This document shows, piece by piece, positions 46,500 to 55,381 of a stretch of DNA of 64,000 bases (the first letter of the stretch is position 1; the number at the start of each line of letters is the position of its first letter). Where the stretch lies: positions 107,894 through 171,893 of the forward strand of contig NZ_JACCBX010000008.1 in NCBI RefSeq assembly GCF_013409995.1, in the 5' to 3' direction. Made by a program: the position numbers and the translations under genes. This DNA comes from Neobacillus driksii. Lineage in GTDB: Bacteria; Bacillota; Bacilli; Bacillales; Cytobacillaceae. Below the pieces are notes generated by a model. The model did not search any database. It saw only the letters and a program-made list of their open reading frames with translations, and was not told the DNA's origin.

Positions 46500-47206
46500 T
46501 TACCAATCAATTTGTTTTCCGTCTCTGAAGAATCCCCCATTGGGTCCTTCAGGTCCAATCGTCGCTAACCACAGGATAGACTGTGCTGCTTGCTTTGGTG
46601 TTCTTGGAGCAGATGGCCCACCCATATCTGAGCTTACCCATCCCGGATCAACTGCATTTATTTTGATATCACCACTGATTTCAGCTGCTACCAATCGTGT
46701 TAATCCATTTAGGGCAAATTTAGATAACTTATATGCTCCTACTCCTGGATATGACATGTCGCTCATCGCCCCATATTCAGAGGAAACATTAATAATTCTT
46801 CCATAGCCTCTTTTTTCCATAAGGGGTATAAAGGAACGAATCACATGATAAGCACCGAAGAAATTGGTTGCCATCGTTCCCTCAAGAATAGAAGGTTCCA
46901 TATTTAATAATTTTCCATTTTTATCTAAATACACCCCAGCATTATTAATCAATACGTCTAATCTTCCAACCCACTCATTCACTGCAATGGCAGCTTGACT
47001 GATACTTTCTTGATTTTCTACATCGATTTCCACAAAAGAAACATCAGATTTGATTCCTTCAGTTTTTGCGCAGCTACTTGACCCGTCTCTGGATTTCGAC
47101 TTGCCATTATGACCTTAAAACCTTGCAACGCCAATTGCCTGACCAGCTCATATCCAATTCCTCGATTCCCGCCGGTGACAAGTGCAACTTGTTTATCCTG
47201 TGACAT
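46500..47206 (-). pseudogene. short-chain dehydrogenase, frameshifted
   Basis: An SDR split into two frames. The 5' part (47206 to about 47060) has the cofactor loop TGGNRGIG and ends out of frame. The 3' part, down to 46500, has NNAGVYLD, the catalytic Ser in VSSEYGAMSD, Tyr and Lys in AYKLSK, and NAVDPGWVSSDMGG. Restoring one base in CTGAAGGAATC near 47055-47063 joins LKE to GIKSDVSFVEIDVE and gives about 235 residues. It resembles carbonyl or menthone reductases. All catalytic residues remain, so a recent mutation or a base-call error is likely. It follows the MFS gene by 13 bp. Confidence 0.75.
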
Positions 47207-47219
47207 TTTTAAATCCGCC

Positions 47220-48389
47220 TTAAATGGAAAGTTGTTTTGTCGGACTACCCATATAGTTTCTAAGAAAAATAGTTACCAAACTTAGTATCAATGATAGGAA
47301 TCCCACCAAAACGACGTATGGTGTACCCAGCTCTGATATGAAAAATCCGCCTATAGCAGCCCCAAATGTTGTTCCTAAATTAGCAGATGTTAAAAATAAA
47401 CCATTTGCGAAATCTGGGGCTTCGGGAGCTGAGGACGTAATCCAATATTGATTAATATTACCTCCTATTCCAGCTAAAATTCCCCAAAATAAGGTAATGA
47501 TTATCATGGGGACGGTAAATTGTCCAAAAAAGAATAATATGACGTAAACAACTCCCAATGCAAAAGGAAAAGTCACTACAGATTTGATTGCATTTTTAGT
47601 AAGTAACTTCCCCGCAACAATGCTACCAATAATATTGGCTCCGCCGTAAACGAATAATAGTAAACTAATAGAATTCGAAGACAGATTCGTAACGGTTTTC
47701 AGATAATCAGCAAGATAACTATAAACACCAAATACGGCAGAATTTAATAAAATGACGGTTACGATGGAAAGCCATGTCATTGATTTTTTTAATACCGATA
47801 ATTGAGTTCCGTAGGCAAGTCTTGCCTCAACCGGCATAGATGGTACAAATAGTAATGTAGCAATGAATGCTACAGCATTAACAGCAGCAAAAAAGACCAT
47901 CGCCATTTGTAAAGAAATTGCGCTAGCAATTAAGCTTGCCACTGGTACACCAACTACCATACCGGCAGAAACTCCAATAAATACTTTGGAAACAGCTTTC
48001 GGAGCTTCTTCTTTACTTACTGACGCGGCAGCTACTGAAAAAGCCAACGAACAATAAATGGGATGAAAAAAGGCTGGTATGATACGAGCTAATAACAGAA
48101 TGGTAAAGTTAGACGTAAATATGGATACGATGTTCCCCAAAACAAAAACACCTAGTACCAGTAACATAACCTTCTTCCGATTGATCCCTGAAAATAATAA
48201 AGGCATCGTTGGGCCAGACACTGCAACAACCAGGGCAAAGAAACTCACCAGCCATCCTGCTTTTGAAACACTGACATCAAAATGATCAGCAATATCTGGT
48301 AATATCCCAATAACCCCCATTTCAGTATTTAAGATGCCGAAAACTCCTATCGTTAATATAAAAATCAATAAATTATTTCGTTTTATCAA
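47220..48389 (-). CDS. MFS transporter, DHA1/AraJ-type
   Basis: About 389 residues with twelve helices of the drug:H+ antiporter-1 group: FGILNTEMGVIGILPDIADHF in helix 1, VSKAGWLVSFFALVVAVSGP in helix 2, and helix 4 LARIIPAFFHPIYCSLAF. Members export sugars, arabinose-like compounds or drugs. The start is placed at TTG 48389 because GGAG lies at normal spacing; the ATG eight codons earlier has no ribosome site. This start is uncertain. It heads an operon with the SDR gene and is divergent from a LysR regulator. Confidence 0.85.
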   Translation of the reverse strand: MIKRNNLLIFILTIGVFGILNTEMGVIGILPDIADHFDVSVSKAGWLVSFFALVVAVSGPTMPLLFSGINRKKVMLLVLGVFVLGNIVSIFTSNFTILLLARIIPAFFHPIYCSLAFSVAAASVSKEEAPKAVSKVFIGVSAGMVVGVPVASLIASAISLQMAMVFFAAVNAVAFIATLLFVPSMPVEARLAYGTQLSVLKKSMTWLSIVTVILLNSAVFGVYSYLADYLKTVTNLSSNSISLLLFVYGGANIIGSIVAGKLLTKNAIKSVVTFPFALGVVYVILFFFGQFTVPMIIITLFWGILAGIGGNINQYWITSSAPEAPDFANGLFLTSANLGTTFGAAIGGFFISELGTPYVVLVGFLSLILSLVTIFLRNYMGSPTKQLSI

Positions 48390-48518
48390 AAAAACCACTC
48401 CAATTTTCAGCATTTAATCGACTTTTGTTTCGTTTTTTTCGTGTTTAACCAAAAATCAACCTTTGTTATTTATTCTAGTAGATTCCTTGTATATAGCAAT
48501 TACTTATATCTTATATCA

Positions 48519-48541
48519 AGATATGCTTGATTAGCATATCT
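48519..48541. promoter_or_regulatory. LysR operator candidate, perfect 9-bp dyad
   Basis: AGATATGCT (48519-48527) and AGCATATCT (48533-48541) form a perfect inverted repeat with a 5-bp spacer. It lies 40 bp before the LysR start and includes a T-N11-A arrangement. Confidence 0.65.
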
Positions 48542-48581
48542 GAAATATATATACTAAAGCATTATAAAGGAGGAGTAATAG

Positions 48582-49478
48582 ATGGAATTAAGAGTTTTGC
48601 GCTATTTTCTTACGGTCGCAAGAGAAGGGAGCATGACGGCGGCTGCTAATTTTTTGCATGTTACACAACCAACCTTGTCAAGACAATTAAAAGATCTTGA
48701 AGAAGACTTAGGAAAAAAGCTATTTATTCGCAGCAGTCACAGTATCATCCTTACTGAAGAAGGAATGTTGCTGCGAAAGAGAGCAGAAGAAATCGTTGAT
48801 ATGGTCGATAAATTAGAGTCAGAATTTAGTTCCATGGAGGAAACAATTAGTGGGGATGTTTACATCGGTGGTGGTGAAACCGATGCCATGCGACAGATTG
48901 CACGGGTAGTTAAAGATTTACAGTTACGTTATCCAAATATACGGTATCACCTCTACAGCGGTAACGAAGACGATGTCACTGAACGGCTTGACAAGGGATT
49001 GCTTGACTTTGGTATTTTAATTCAACCAGCTGATTTATCAAAGTACAAATACATTAATATCCCTGCCAAGGATGTTTGGGGCGTTGTTATGAGGAAAGAC
49101 AGTCCTCTTGCTCTCAAAGATTCCATTCAAGCAAGGGATTTATTAAATGTTCCACTCATCTGTTCACGCCAAGCTATGAAACAGACATTTTCTAAAAATG
49201 AATTTGCGGATTGGTTTGGTGAAGATTTTGATAAATTAAACGTCGTTACGACATACAATCTTGCCTATAATGCGGCAATTATGGTGGATGAGGGCATTGG
49301 TTATGCCATAACCCTTGATAAAATAGTAAATACGTCTAGTGATAGTAACCTTTGTTTTAGACCACTAGAGCCAAAACTTGAATCTGGTTTAAATATTGTT
49401 TGGAAGAAGAACCAGGTTTTTTCCGCTGCTACTGATATGTTGTTAAAAGATATTCAGGCGAAATTTTCAAATCTTTGA
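48582..49478 (+). CDS. LysR-type transcriptional regulator
   Basis: A 298-residue LysR protein: helix-turn-helix AAANFLHVTQPTLSRQLKDLE near 20-40, and a two-lobe effector domain from about 90. It resembles the group that controls divergent SDR/MFS genes in Firmicutes. AAGGAGG precedes the ATG. A perfect dyad lies in the shared promoter region. The effector is unknown. Confidence 0.9.
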   Translation: MELRVLRYFLTVAREGSMTAAANFLHVTQPTLSRQLKDLEEDLGKKLFIRSSHSIILTEEGMLLRKRAEEIVDMVDKLESEFSSMEETISGDVYIGGGETDAMRQIARVVKDLQLRYPNIRYHLYSGNEDDVTERLDKGLLDFGILIQPADLSKYKYINIPAKDVWGVVMRKDSPLALKDSIQARDLLNVPLICSRQAMKQTFSKNEFADWFGEDFDKLNVVTTYNLAYNAAIMVDEGIGYAITLDKIVNTSSDSNLCFRPLEPKLESGLNIVWKKNQVFSAATDMLLKDIQAKFSNL

Positions 49479-49653
49479 ACCGACCGCATTATTCTTCTAT
49501 CGTAGTATCCGTTTTAATATGTTTGTGGGTTATTAGCTTATCTTGTAACTAATTAACTTTTTTAGAAGAGAAAGAATTAAACGATCTTTTTAGAAGCATT
49601 CTATATTTGTATAGCAAACTGACTATTAAAACAATAATCGAGGTGGATGAAAA

Positions 49654-49809
49654 ATGCCCAATGAAAACACAGACTCACCCAATAACATTAAATATAGTAT
49701 ATGGAATACACGGACGAACGAACCTATCCCTGAAATCAAAGATAAAATCATTGAATCCATAGACAAACCTATCCTTAAATCAAAAAACACAGACAACGCG
49801 ATTAATTAA
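49654..49809 (+). CDS. 51-residue small protein with IWN core
   Basis: ATG at 49654 follows GAGGTGGA and opens 51 codons; a terminator 23 bp after the stop makes it a complete small unit. The peptide is hydrophilic, with NNIKYSIWN near residue 10 and KIIESIDKPILKSKNTD near 31. It has no signal or membrane segment. It resembles the 38-residue ORF at 9550 (NINLYIWN, LILKTD). No function is known to me. Confidence 0.55.
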   Translation: MPNENTDSPNNIKYSIWNTRTNEPIPEIKDKIIESIDKPILKSKNTDNAIN

Positions 49810-49832
49810 TTAAATGCACCCGATCGTAATAT

Positions 49833-49866
49833 AAGGTTAGCCAGATTTTTCTGGTTGACCTTTTTT
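49833..49866 (+). terminator. terminator of the 51-residue ORF
   Basis: AAGGTTAGCCAG (49833-49844) pairs along 12 bp with CTGGTTGACCTT (49851-49862), two pairs being G-U, followed by six T. Confidence 0.88.
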
Positions 49867-49954
49867 ATTATAGTAAAAATGTTGACAAACTATTTGCTGG
49901 TTTGGTTTAAGTACAATTTTTGACAAACTCAATCCAAAAAGACTGTGGTAGTTT

Positions 49955-50461
49955 TTATTTCATTTCACTAATTTTTACATCAAAGATGCTTAATAGCGAT
50001 ACTATTATTATTATTGATAAAAGCCAAGCTACCTGAGGTCTTTTTTGGTGTATGGGTAAGATAACGAAAATAATAACTGTAAATAGAACAGACCACCACA
50101 TATTCCATCCATTATGGTATGTAATAAACCCAAACTTACTGTTTATATACTCAACAGATAAGTATATTCCTACCCATAACAAAAACCATAATAAACGTTT
50201 ATTCCATTCCTTTGGGAACCTCCCTAAATATATTAATACGGTTGCAGAATAAGAAACGACCATAGCTAAAATTGTAATAATTGTATGGTTAGGTAGGATT
50301 AAATCGTGAAACAACCACATTGATTTTTTATAAAGGAGAAAGTTATATAGAAAATCTCCAATGATTAAGAAGAGTATTGTCGGATAATAAAGTTTCCAAT
50401 TCCTCCAATCTCCCCATTTAAACGTTGCTAACAAGTATAAAATATTAATTAAAATATACAT
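49955..50461 (-). CDS. CBO0543-family membrane protein
   Basis: A 168-residue protein with five predicted helices. The N-terminal WGDWRNWKLYYPTILFLIIGDFLYNFL and the His-containing LFHDLILPNHTI are typical of the CBO0543 family of Clostridia and Bacilli. Function is unknown. The ATG at 50461 has no strong ribosome site visible. It appears monocistronic. Confidence 0.72.
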   Translation of the reverse strand: MYILINILYLLATFKWGDWRNWKLYYPTILFLIIGDFLYNFLLYKKSMWLFHDLILPNHTIITILAMVVSYSATVLIYLGRFPKEWNKRLLWFLLWVGIYLSVEYINSKFGFITYHNGWNMWWSVLFTVIIFVILPIHQKRPQVAWLLSIIIIVSLLSIFDVKISEMK

Positions 50462-50834
50462 AAAATCAATCCTTAAAAAATAAGTATTCCTATTCTCTCC
50501 AATTAATAGGAATTTACTAAAAACCCTTATCCACTGACCACTTTCGAAAGAAAGCTGGATAAAGAACGGCCAATTTGATAGTTAAGGTTTTTCTAAAGAA
50601 AAAAGAAATAAGCAGCCGATAAGCTGCATATTGTGGTTTCGTAAAAAATGTTTTTGAGGGCATTTACAATATCCGGCTTCTTTTCTAAAATATTGAAGTT
50701 ATTACATGCAGAAAAAAGTGTAGAGGGTCTACCATTATACTGATTAACCTGTTCACTATATATACATTTACTTTCGTAATACAAAAGCAGGTTTGTTACA
50801 GTTCCCTTCGTTTGTGCAATTTATACGGATATTC
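50462..50834. other. intergenic region, no supported gene
   Basis: About 370 bp. A 63-codon minus-strand frame (50784-50593) lacks a ribosome site and family features. A short GCAGC/GCTGC hairpin lies near 50612. I see nothing else that can be supported. Confidence 0.5.
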
Positions 50835-51893
50835 CTAGACCATTAATTTTCTTTCTCCTATCTCCTTAAGACCGGCACGGATGAGTAGAAAAACAACAAT
50901 CCATGAAGCTATCGTTAAAAAAGTATGTCCATAGGGGAACATTCCTTGTATAGGAGTGTCCCATAAAGCATGGATCACAACCACCAAGATAAAGACGCGT
51001 AAAAATTTGAAACGGAATATCATACTAAGATTAAATCGATTGTCCCCTTGTACTCTGCAGAATGCTGCACCAGTCAGAGCAGCCCAGGCAACATGCCCAC
51101 CAGGAGCAAAGATGCCTCGGATAATAATCGTATTGTAGAGATTTGCGCCATCCCCTGAAAGCAATGACCTTAGAGCATACCCAGCGGTTTCAAACGCTGC
51201 AAAACCTGCTCCAACAGCAGCACCAATGAGAAGGCCGTTTAGTATATATTTATATTTTCTATATCGAACAAACGCAATGACCATTATTGCTTTAGCAAGC
51301 TCCTCAACAATACCAATCGTAATCGGATTAATATTATTTTTAAGAATATCAAAAAAAACAATGGCGGCTAACATGGAAAGAATCCCGCCGGTCAATACGT
51401 AATAGATAACTCGGTAAAAAGCAATATTTTGCGGAGCATTCATCTCCCAGAAGAACATTAACGTTGAAAACGGAACAGCAAATGCACCAACAATAATAAC
51501 TCCAGGTATAAAATTCCAATTTCCAAAATAGCTAACACCTGTGTAAAATCCAGCAAATATAAGTAGCGCAATGATGAACACCCTCGCAAAAAGCCAAGGT
51601 TTTGGCCAAGTCTCTTTTACTTCCGAAATCTTCGGTGTCGTAAGCGCTGTTCCTACTATAAATAGCCGTTCAGCTTCCAATTCACTATGCTTACGGAAAA
51701 CACGCGAAAATATATTGTCAAATTTAGGCTCAATTGACCGTTCGAAATTTGGAAGCATATCAACATAATGGGCAAACTCATAAAAAAAGCTGTTTTCATC
51801 CTCTGAACTGTTATTTTTAAAAAACTTTTCGCCGCAGCTTAAGCAGAACTTCACTCCATCAGGATTAGAATACACACATTGCGGGCATTTCAA
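50835..51893 (-). CDS. PrsW-family glutamic intramembrane protease with zinc ribbon
   Basis: A 352-residue membrane protein. A zinc ribbon occupies residues 3-20 (Cys3, Cys6, Cys17, Cys20) and a cytoplasmic linker runs to about 100. Eight or so helices follow, with the PrsW motifs: Glu197-Glu198 in IVEELAKA, Glu235 in GFAAFETA, His267 in GGHVAWAA, and His308 with Asp312 in HALWDT. In B. subtilis PrsW cleaves the anti-sigma factor RsiW; whether this one has such a substrate is not shown. No sigma factor is nearby. The zinc ribbon is an addition to the 220-residue standard form. Confidence 0.87.
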   Translation of the reverse strand: MKCPQCVYSNPDGVKFCLSCGEKFFKNNSSEDENSFFYEFAHYVDMLPNFERSIEPKFDNIFSRVFRKHSELEAERLFIVGTALTTPKISEVKETWPKPWLFARVFIIALLIFAGFYTGVSYFGNWNFIPGVIIVGAFAVPFSTLMFFWEMNAPQNIAFYRVIYYVLTGGILSMLAAIVFFDILKNNINPITIGIVEELAKAIMVIAFVRYRKYKYILNGLLIGAAVGAGFAAFETAGYALRSLLSGDGANLYNTIIIRGIFAPGGHVAWAALTGAAFCRVQGDNRFNLSMIFRFKFLRVFILVVVIHALWDTPIQGMFPYGHTFLTIASWIVVFLLIRAGLKEIGERKLMV

Positions 51894-52020
51894 AAAAACT
51901 TACCCCCTCTTGGTTTCATAAGTTTTTACGACGGTTTCATTAATACAGGAAAAATATCCTCAAAAAGAGTATGCTCAAAAAGAGGTAAAATATTTAGACG
52001 ATAAAAAGAGTCACCTAAAC

Positions 52021-52066
52021 ATAAGAGAACCAAGATTGTGTTATTTAACAATCTTGGTTCTCTTAT
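52021..52066. repeat. 19-bp perfect inverted repeat
   Basis: ATAAGAGAACCAAGATTGT (52021-52039) and its exact complement (52048-52066) flank an 8-bp loop. There is no U-run on either side. It lies between the PrsW gene and a small hypothetical gene, where it could stabilise or end transcripts. Confidence 0.8.
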
Positions 52067-52139
52067 GTTGATTTATAGTTCTTTTCTCAACTAACCTAAT
52101 CATTTTTAGAAGGCATTCCTCAGCCGCCTTCTATGCTGA

Positions 52140-52445
52140 TTACTTTCCGTGCTCTGTCACAATAGGTATCTTAATCGTTTTATTATAAAAATCAATCTTC
52201 GGAGTTAAGTCATATGACTTTTTTTTAAATTCAATTACCCCTGCACTGGTAATGCTAAAGCGAGCTATATAATCATCCTTATGATCCATAATTACAAATT
52301 CTTCTTTGTTTTTAAATAAAGCAAAATTAAATTGCATGATGATTTTCCAATTGTGAACTAAATCGTATCTATCCAAAGGGATGATTTGTTCGTCCTCTAT
52401 TTTTTCCTCATTCGACTTTTGTTTATGTTTACTTTTATTCCTCAC
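52140..52445 (-). CDS. hypothetical protein, 101 residues
   Basis: A soluble protein with a highly charged N-terminus (MRNKSKHKQKSNEEKIEDEQ). The C-terminal part looks like a small beta domain (EEFVIMDHKDDYIARFSIT, IDFYNKTIKIPIVTEHGK). I do not recognise it. The ATG has an AGAGGAGAAG-like stretch upstream. It is convergent with nothing and stands alone after the inverted repeat. Confidence 0.6.
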   Translation of the reverse strand: MRNKSKHKQKSNEEKIEDEQIIPLDRYDLVHNWKIIMQFNFALFKNKEEFVIMDHKDDYIARFSITSAGVIEFKKKSYDLTPKIDFYNKTIKIPIVTEHGK

Positions 52446-52705
52446 CTATGACTTCTTCTCCTCTCTCTTCTACTCATTTAGATAATTTATGATTGGTTTT
52501 GTATCAGAGTGTGGATGTTTGTACAAAAAGTAAAAAAAGAGTCTATAAATATACTCCGCAAGTTATTTACATGTAGTGCCAACGTTTCTTTTCAAACAAA
52601 TCGCTAATTTTTCTTAACTCTATGGTAAATGTCCAATCGATTCTTGTCTTTAGAAATATATATAAAAAGAATATTTATTCGGATCATCTTAAAGGTGGTG
52701 AAAAT

Positions 52706-52828
52706 ATGGGCTTTGGATTCGGTTGTGGCGGCGGTTATGGCTATGGTGGTGGCTATAACGGCAGTAGCTTTGTACTAATCGTTGTATTGTTCATTCTACT
52801 GATTATCGTACTTTCCAGTTGGTGTTAA
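52706..52828 (+). CDS. YjcZ-family sporulation peptide
   Basis: A 40-residue peptide: Gly/Tyr-rich N-terminus (GFGFGCGGGYGYGGGYNG) and a hydrophobic tail SSFVLIVVLFILLIIV. This is the YjcZ/YczN pattern of small membrane peptides made during sporulation. ATG 52706 follows AAAGGTGGTG; the frame upstream is not used. A second, Gly-poor paralog follows 42 bp later. Confidence 0.85.
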   Translation: MGFGFGCGGGYGYGGGYNGSSFVLIVVLFILLIIVLSSWC

Positions 52829-52870
52829 TGTTCAAACTAGCTTTTTTAAGAAAATCTGGAGGTGATATAC

Positions 52871-52966
52871 ATGAGTGAAGGAAGAGGATATGGAATGAGA
52901 TTTGCTTTAATTGTTGTATTGTTTATTCTCCTTATCATTGTCGGAGCTTCTTTTGTGGGTTACTAA
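52871..52966 (+). CDS. YjcZ-family small membrane peptide
   Basis: A 31-residue peptide starting MSEGRGYGMRF and continuing ALIVVLFILLIIVGASFVGY. The hydrophobic tail repeats IVVLFILLIIV of the preceding gene, so the two are tandem paralogs. GGAGGTGATA lies upstream of the ATG. It is too short for standard gene finders. A role in the spore membrane is inferred from the family. Confidence 0.8.
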   Translation: MSEGRGYGMRFALIVVLFILLIIVGASFVGY

Positions 52967-53046
52967 TTTGTACGTAAAAAAATGACAGGTTATGTTCATC
53001 TGTCCTTTGTCATACAGATTTCTGAAAGGAAAGGAGGGTGAATGCA

Positions 53047-53199
53047 GTGTCATTTTTTGGATTTGACCGAAGAGATCGGATTTTTCGTAACGACTTTAGA
53101 AGAAGACTGTTTTTCCCCTTTGTATTTGTATTTGATATCGAGAGAAGAAGACGTTTTGAATTCGACAGAGAAAGAAGAAGAAGACGTAGGTTCTATTAA
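53047..53199 (+). CDS. Arg/Phe-rich small protein, 50 residues
   Basis: A GTG at 53047, with AAGGAGG about 8 bases upstream, opens a frame coding for a very basic peptide (SFFGFDRRDR at the start, DIERRRRFEFDRERRRRRRF at the end). An ATG at 53042 in another frame is closer (3-4 bases) to the same site and would give an acidic 54-residue peptide ending at 53206. Spacing favours the GTG. Position behind the YjcZ genes suggests a spore-associated protein. Confidence in the frame is moderate. Confidence 0.5.
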   Translation: MSFFGFDRRDRIFRNDFRRRLFFPFVFVFDIERRRRFEFDRERRRRRRFY

Positions 53200-53266
53200 T
53201 AAATAGGAGCTATATTTCCAGATGGTCGGGTAAGAACGAGCTGCCAACATAAAAACTCCTATATTT

Positions 53267-53311
53267 AGGGATAGACCTTAACGTATTCTACGTAGGGTTT
53301 ATCCCTTTTTA
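53267..53311 (+). terminator. terminator of the YjcZ cluster
   Basis: AGGGATA (53267-53273) pairs with TATCCCT (53300-53306), with further inner pairing ACGTA/TACGT, and is followed by TTTTTATTTTT. Confidence 0.75.
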
Positions 53312-53397
53312 TTTTTACTAAAATCCACAATTCAATTCTCCTTAAAATCATCATTTTTTAAATATTCCTATTTAATCTTTCTTAAGAATGCTAAAAA

Positions 53398-53431
53398 AGA
53401 TGTCCCAAAAGCTAGGCTTTTTAGGACACCT
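53398..53431 (-). terminator. terminator of the alcohol dehydrogenase gene
   Basis: AGATGTCCC (53398-53406) and AGGACACCT (53423-53431) pair fully as minus-strand RNA with G-U pairs, followed by six U. Confidence 0.8.
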
Positions 53432-53465
53432 TATAAATACCATTAAAGCATATGATTGACGGAAA

Positions 53466-54506
53466 TCACATTGTGCTAATATCGATTACAAATCGATATT
53501 TCACATCTGAAGCTAAAACGCGTTTATATGCTTCGCCAATTTGATCGGCCGAGATCACTTCAATATTAGGAACAATGTTGTGTTCTGCACAGAAGTTCAA
53601 CATCTCCTGAGTCTCACGGATTCCGCCAATCATCGAACCTGCAAAGGAACGGCGATGACCGATGAGAGAAAACACATTTAATGACAATGGCTCTGCAGGC
53701 GCACCGACATTTACTAGTGTTCCATCCAGTGCTAACAGAGAGAGGTACGCACTAATATCAATTTTTGCACTTACAGTGTTAATGATTAAATCAAATGTAC
53801 CGGCAAGTTTCTCGAATGTTTCAGGGTTGCTTGTCGCATAGTAGTGGTCTGCGCCGAATTGCAGGCCATCTTCTTTTTTGCTCAACGTTTGTGACAGAAC
53901 GGTAACCTCCGCACCCATGGCGTGTGCAATCTTAACAGCCATATGACCAAGACCGCCCAACCCAACAACTGCGACTTTCTTATCTGGTCCTGCTTCCCAA
54001 TGGTTTAATGGAGAATAGGTGGTAATCCCTGCACAAAGTAATGGTGCTGCAGCGTCAAGCTCAATGCTATCAGGAATTCTGACTACAAAGTCCTCAGTAA
54101 CGACTATGTGGGTTGAATATCCACCTTGAGTTGGCTCGCCATATTTGTCAACACCAGCGTAGGTGGGAACATTTCCGTTAAGACAATATTGTTCCTCTCC
54201 TTTACGGCAGTTCTCACATTCGCCACAGGAGTCAACCATACATCCAACCCCTACCCGGTCACCAACCTTGTATTTTGTGACCTCTGCTCCTACTTCCGTT
54301 ACAATACCCGCAATCTCATGACCAGGCACGAGTGGATAGTTCACGGGACCCCACTCGCCATGAGCAGTATGGATATCAGAATGGCATATGCCTGCAAATT
54401 TAATTTCAATTAGAACATCATGTAAATCAAGATCACGACGTTTAATTTCAGCAGCTCGAAAAGATTTGTCTGGACCGTCCACAGCCCGTGCTTTAGCAGT
54501 TATCAT
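53466..54506 (-). CDS. zinc-dependent NAD(P) alcohol dehydrogenase
   Basis: A 346-residue medium-chain dehydrogenase of the YahK/cinnamyl-alcohol type. Catalytic zinc ligands Cys41 (GICHSD) and His63-Glu64 (PGHEIAG), structural zinc Cys94, 97, 100 and 108 ([17 protein letters not shown]), Rossmann loop [11 protein letters not shown]. It likely reduces aldehydes with NADPH. ATG 54506 follows GGAGG by about 9 bases. It is divergent from a MerR gene, and its promoter has the 19-bp spacer and dyad typical of MerR activation, as for formaldehyde- or methylglyoxal-responsive AdhR systems. Confidence 0.92.
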   Translation of the reverse strand: MITAKARAVDGPDKSFRAAEIKRRDLDLHDVLIEIKFAGICHSDIHTAHGEWGPVNYPLVPGHEIAGIVTEVGAEVTKYKVGDRVGVGCMVDSCGECENCRKGEEQYCLNGNVPTYAGVDKYGEPTQGGYSTHIVVTEDFVVRIPDSIELDAAAPLLCAGITTYSPLNHWEAGPDKKVAVVGLGGLGHMAVKIAHAMGAEVTVLSQTLSKKEDGLQFGADHYYATSNPETFEKLAGTFDLIINTVSAKIDISAYLSLLALDGTLVNVGAPAEPLSLNVFSLIGHRRSFAGSMIGGIRETQEMLNFCAEHNIVPNIEVISADQIGEAYKRVLASDVKYRFVIDISTM

Positions 54507-54610
54507 GAATAAAACCTCCAAGTAATCTATATTTTTTCAAGAGGATGCTCTTGTTCAGGGTTCAATTACCCTTTAATTCATTGCTGTCCTACTTTTTCTC
54601 TTGCAAAACA

Positions 54611-54752
54611 ATATTAATCCTTAGAGTTAACTCTAGGTCAATACCTTATTTTAAAAAACTACTAATTTTCTTGAATGTAATCTACCATTTGACATTTTGT
54701 CTACAAGATGATAAATTCCCTTCATCCGTAGAGTTAACTCGAAGTCTATATT
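54611..54752. promoter_or_regulatory. MerR-type divergent promoters with GAGTTAACTC dyads
   Basis: For the alcohol dehydrogenase, minus-strand TTGACC (54636-54641) and TAATAT (54611-54616) are 19 bp apart, the long spacer of MerR promoters. It is filled by CCTTAGAGTTAACTCTAGG (54619-54637). A second GAGTTAACTC dyad (54731-54740) lies before TATATT at 54747 on the regulator side. Confidence 0.82.
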
Positions 54753-54773
54753 ATTAAGAATTGGAGATAAAAA

Positions 54774-55187
54774 ATGAAGACATACACGATCAGTGAAGTT
54801 GCAAAGGAATTGAATCTTACCGTATATACCTTGCGTTACTACGATAAGGAAGGACTTATGCCTTTTGTAGAACGGACACCAAACGGAACACGGCGGTTTA
54901 AGGAATCCGATATTGACGCTTTAAGAATAATTGAATGTCTGAAATCCACAGCGATGCCCATTAAGGAAATCAAAAATTTCATTGATTGGTGTTCTGACGG
55001 GGATTCCACGTTGCAACAAAGATACGACATGTTTATGGACCGAAAAGCTATTGTAGAAGCACAGATAGAAGAACTCAAAAAACAGATGGAAGTTATCGAG
55101 CATAAATGCAACTATTACAAGACTGCATTAGAGGCTGGAACGGAAGATATCCATAAAAACGATAAAATGGTAATTTCCACTACTTAA
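54774..55187 (+). CDS. MerR-family regulator (AdhR-like)
   Basis: A 137-residue MerR protein: winged helix at 1-70 (YTISEVAKELNLTVYTLRYYD, TRRFKESDID), coiled coil at about 80-120. It has a single Cys (position 52 region) in IIECLKST, conserved in the aldehyde-sensing AdhR group, where that Cys is thiol-reactive. It lies divergent to the dehydrogenase gene, and both promoters carry the same dyad. Activation by aldehydes such as formaldehyde is inferred from the family. Confidence 0.88.
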   Translation: MKTYTISEVAKELNLTVYTLRYYDKEGLMPFVERTPNGTRRFKESDIDALRIIECLKSTAMPIKEIKNFIDWCSDGDSTLQQRYDMFMDRKAIVEAQIEELKKQMEVIEHKCNYYKTALEAGTEDIHKNDKMVISTT

Positions 55188-55329
55188 AATGAATATAAAA
55201 CCACTGTGTTTCGGAGGAACTGGAACGACTGTTTCAGATCCCATAGGTCATCGCATCCCACCGCCGGCAAAATATTTATACAAATAAAATAACGTTTCTT
55301 TTTCTAACGCTAGGATAAAATCAACCCGA

Positions 55330-55362
55330 AAAAGTCGAATTCCTTTAAGGATTCGACTTTTT
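55330..55362. terminator. bidirectional terminator between MerR and DUF817 genes
   Basis: AAAAGTCGAAT and ATTCGACTTTT arms (55330-55362) give a stem with T-runs on both strands. It separates convergent genes. Confidence 0.85.
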
Positions 55363-55381
55363 TTAAATGGCTTTCTTCCCG

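Noticed and set aside
49479..49653. Riboswitch or tRNA in the gap after the LysR gene
   Set aside because: No cloverleaf or known core; only AT-rich sequence before the small ORF.
50593..50784. 63-codon minus-strand ORF
   Set aside because: No ribosome site and no family features; low-complexity C-terminus.
53050..53250. 66-codon minus-strand ORF opposite the small basic protein
   Set aside because: Ser/Lys-rich shadow of the Arg/Glu-rich codons on the plus strand, without a ribosome site.
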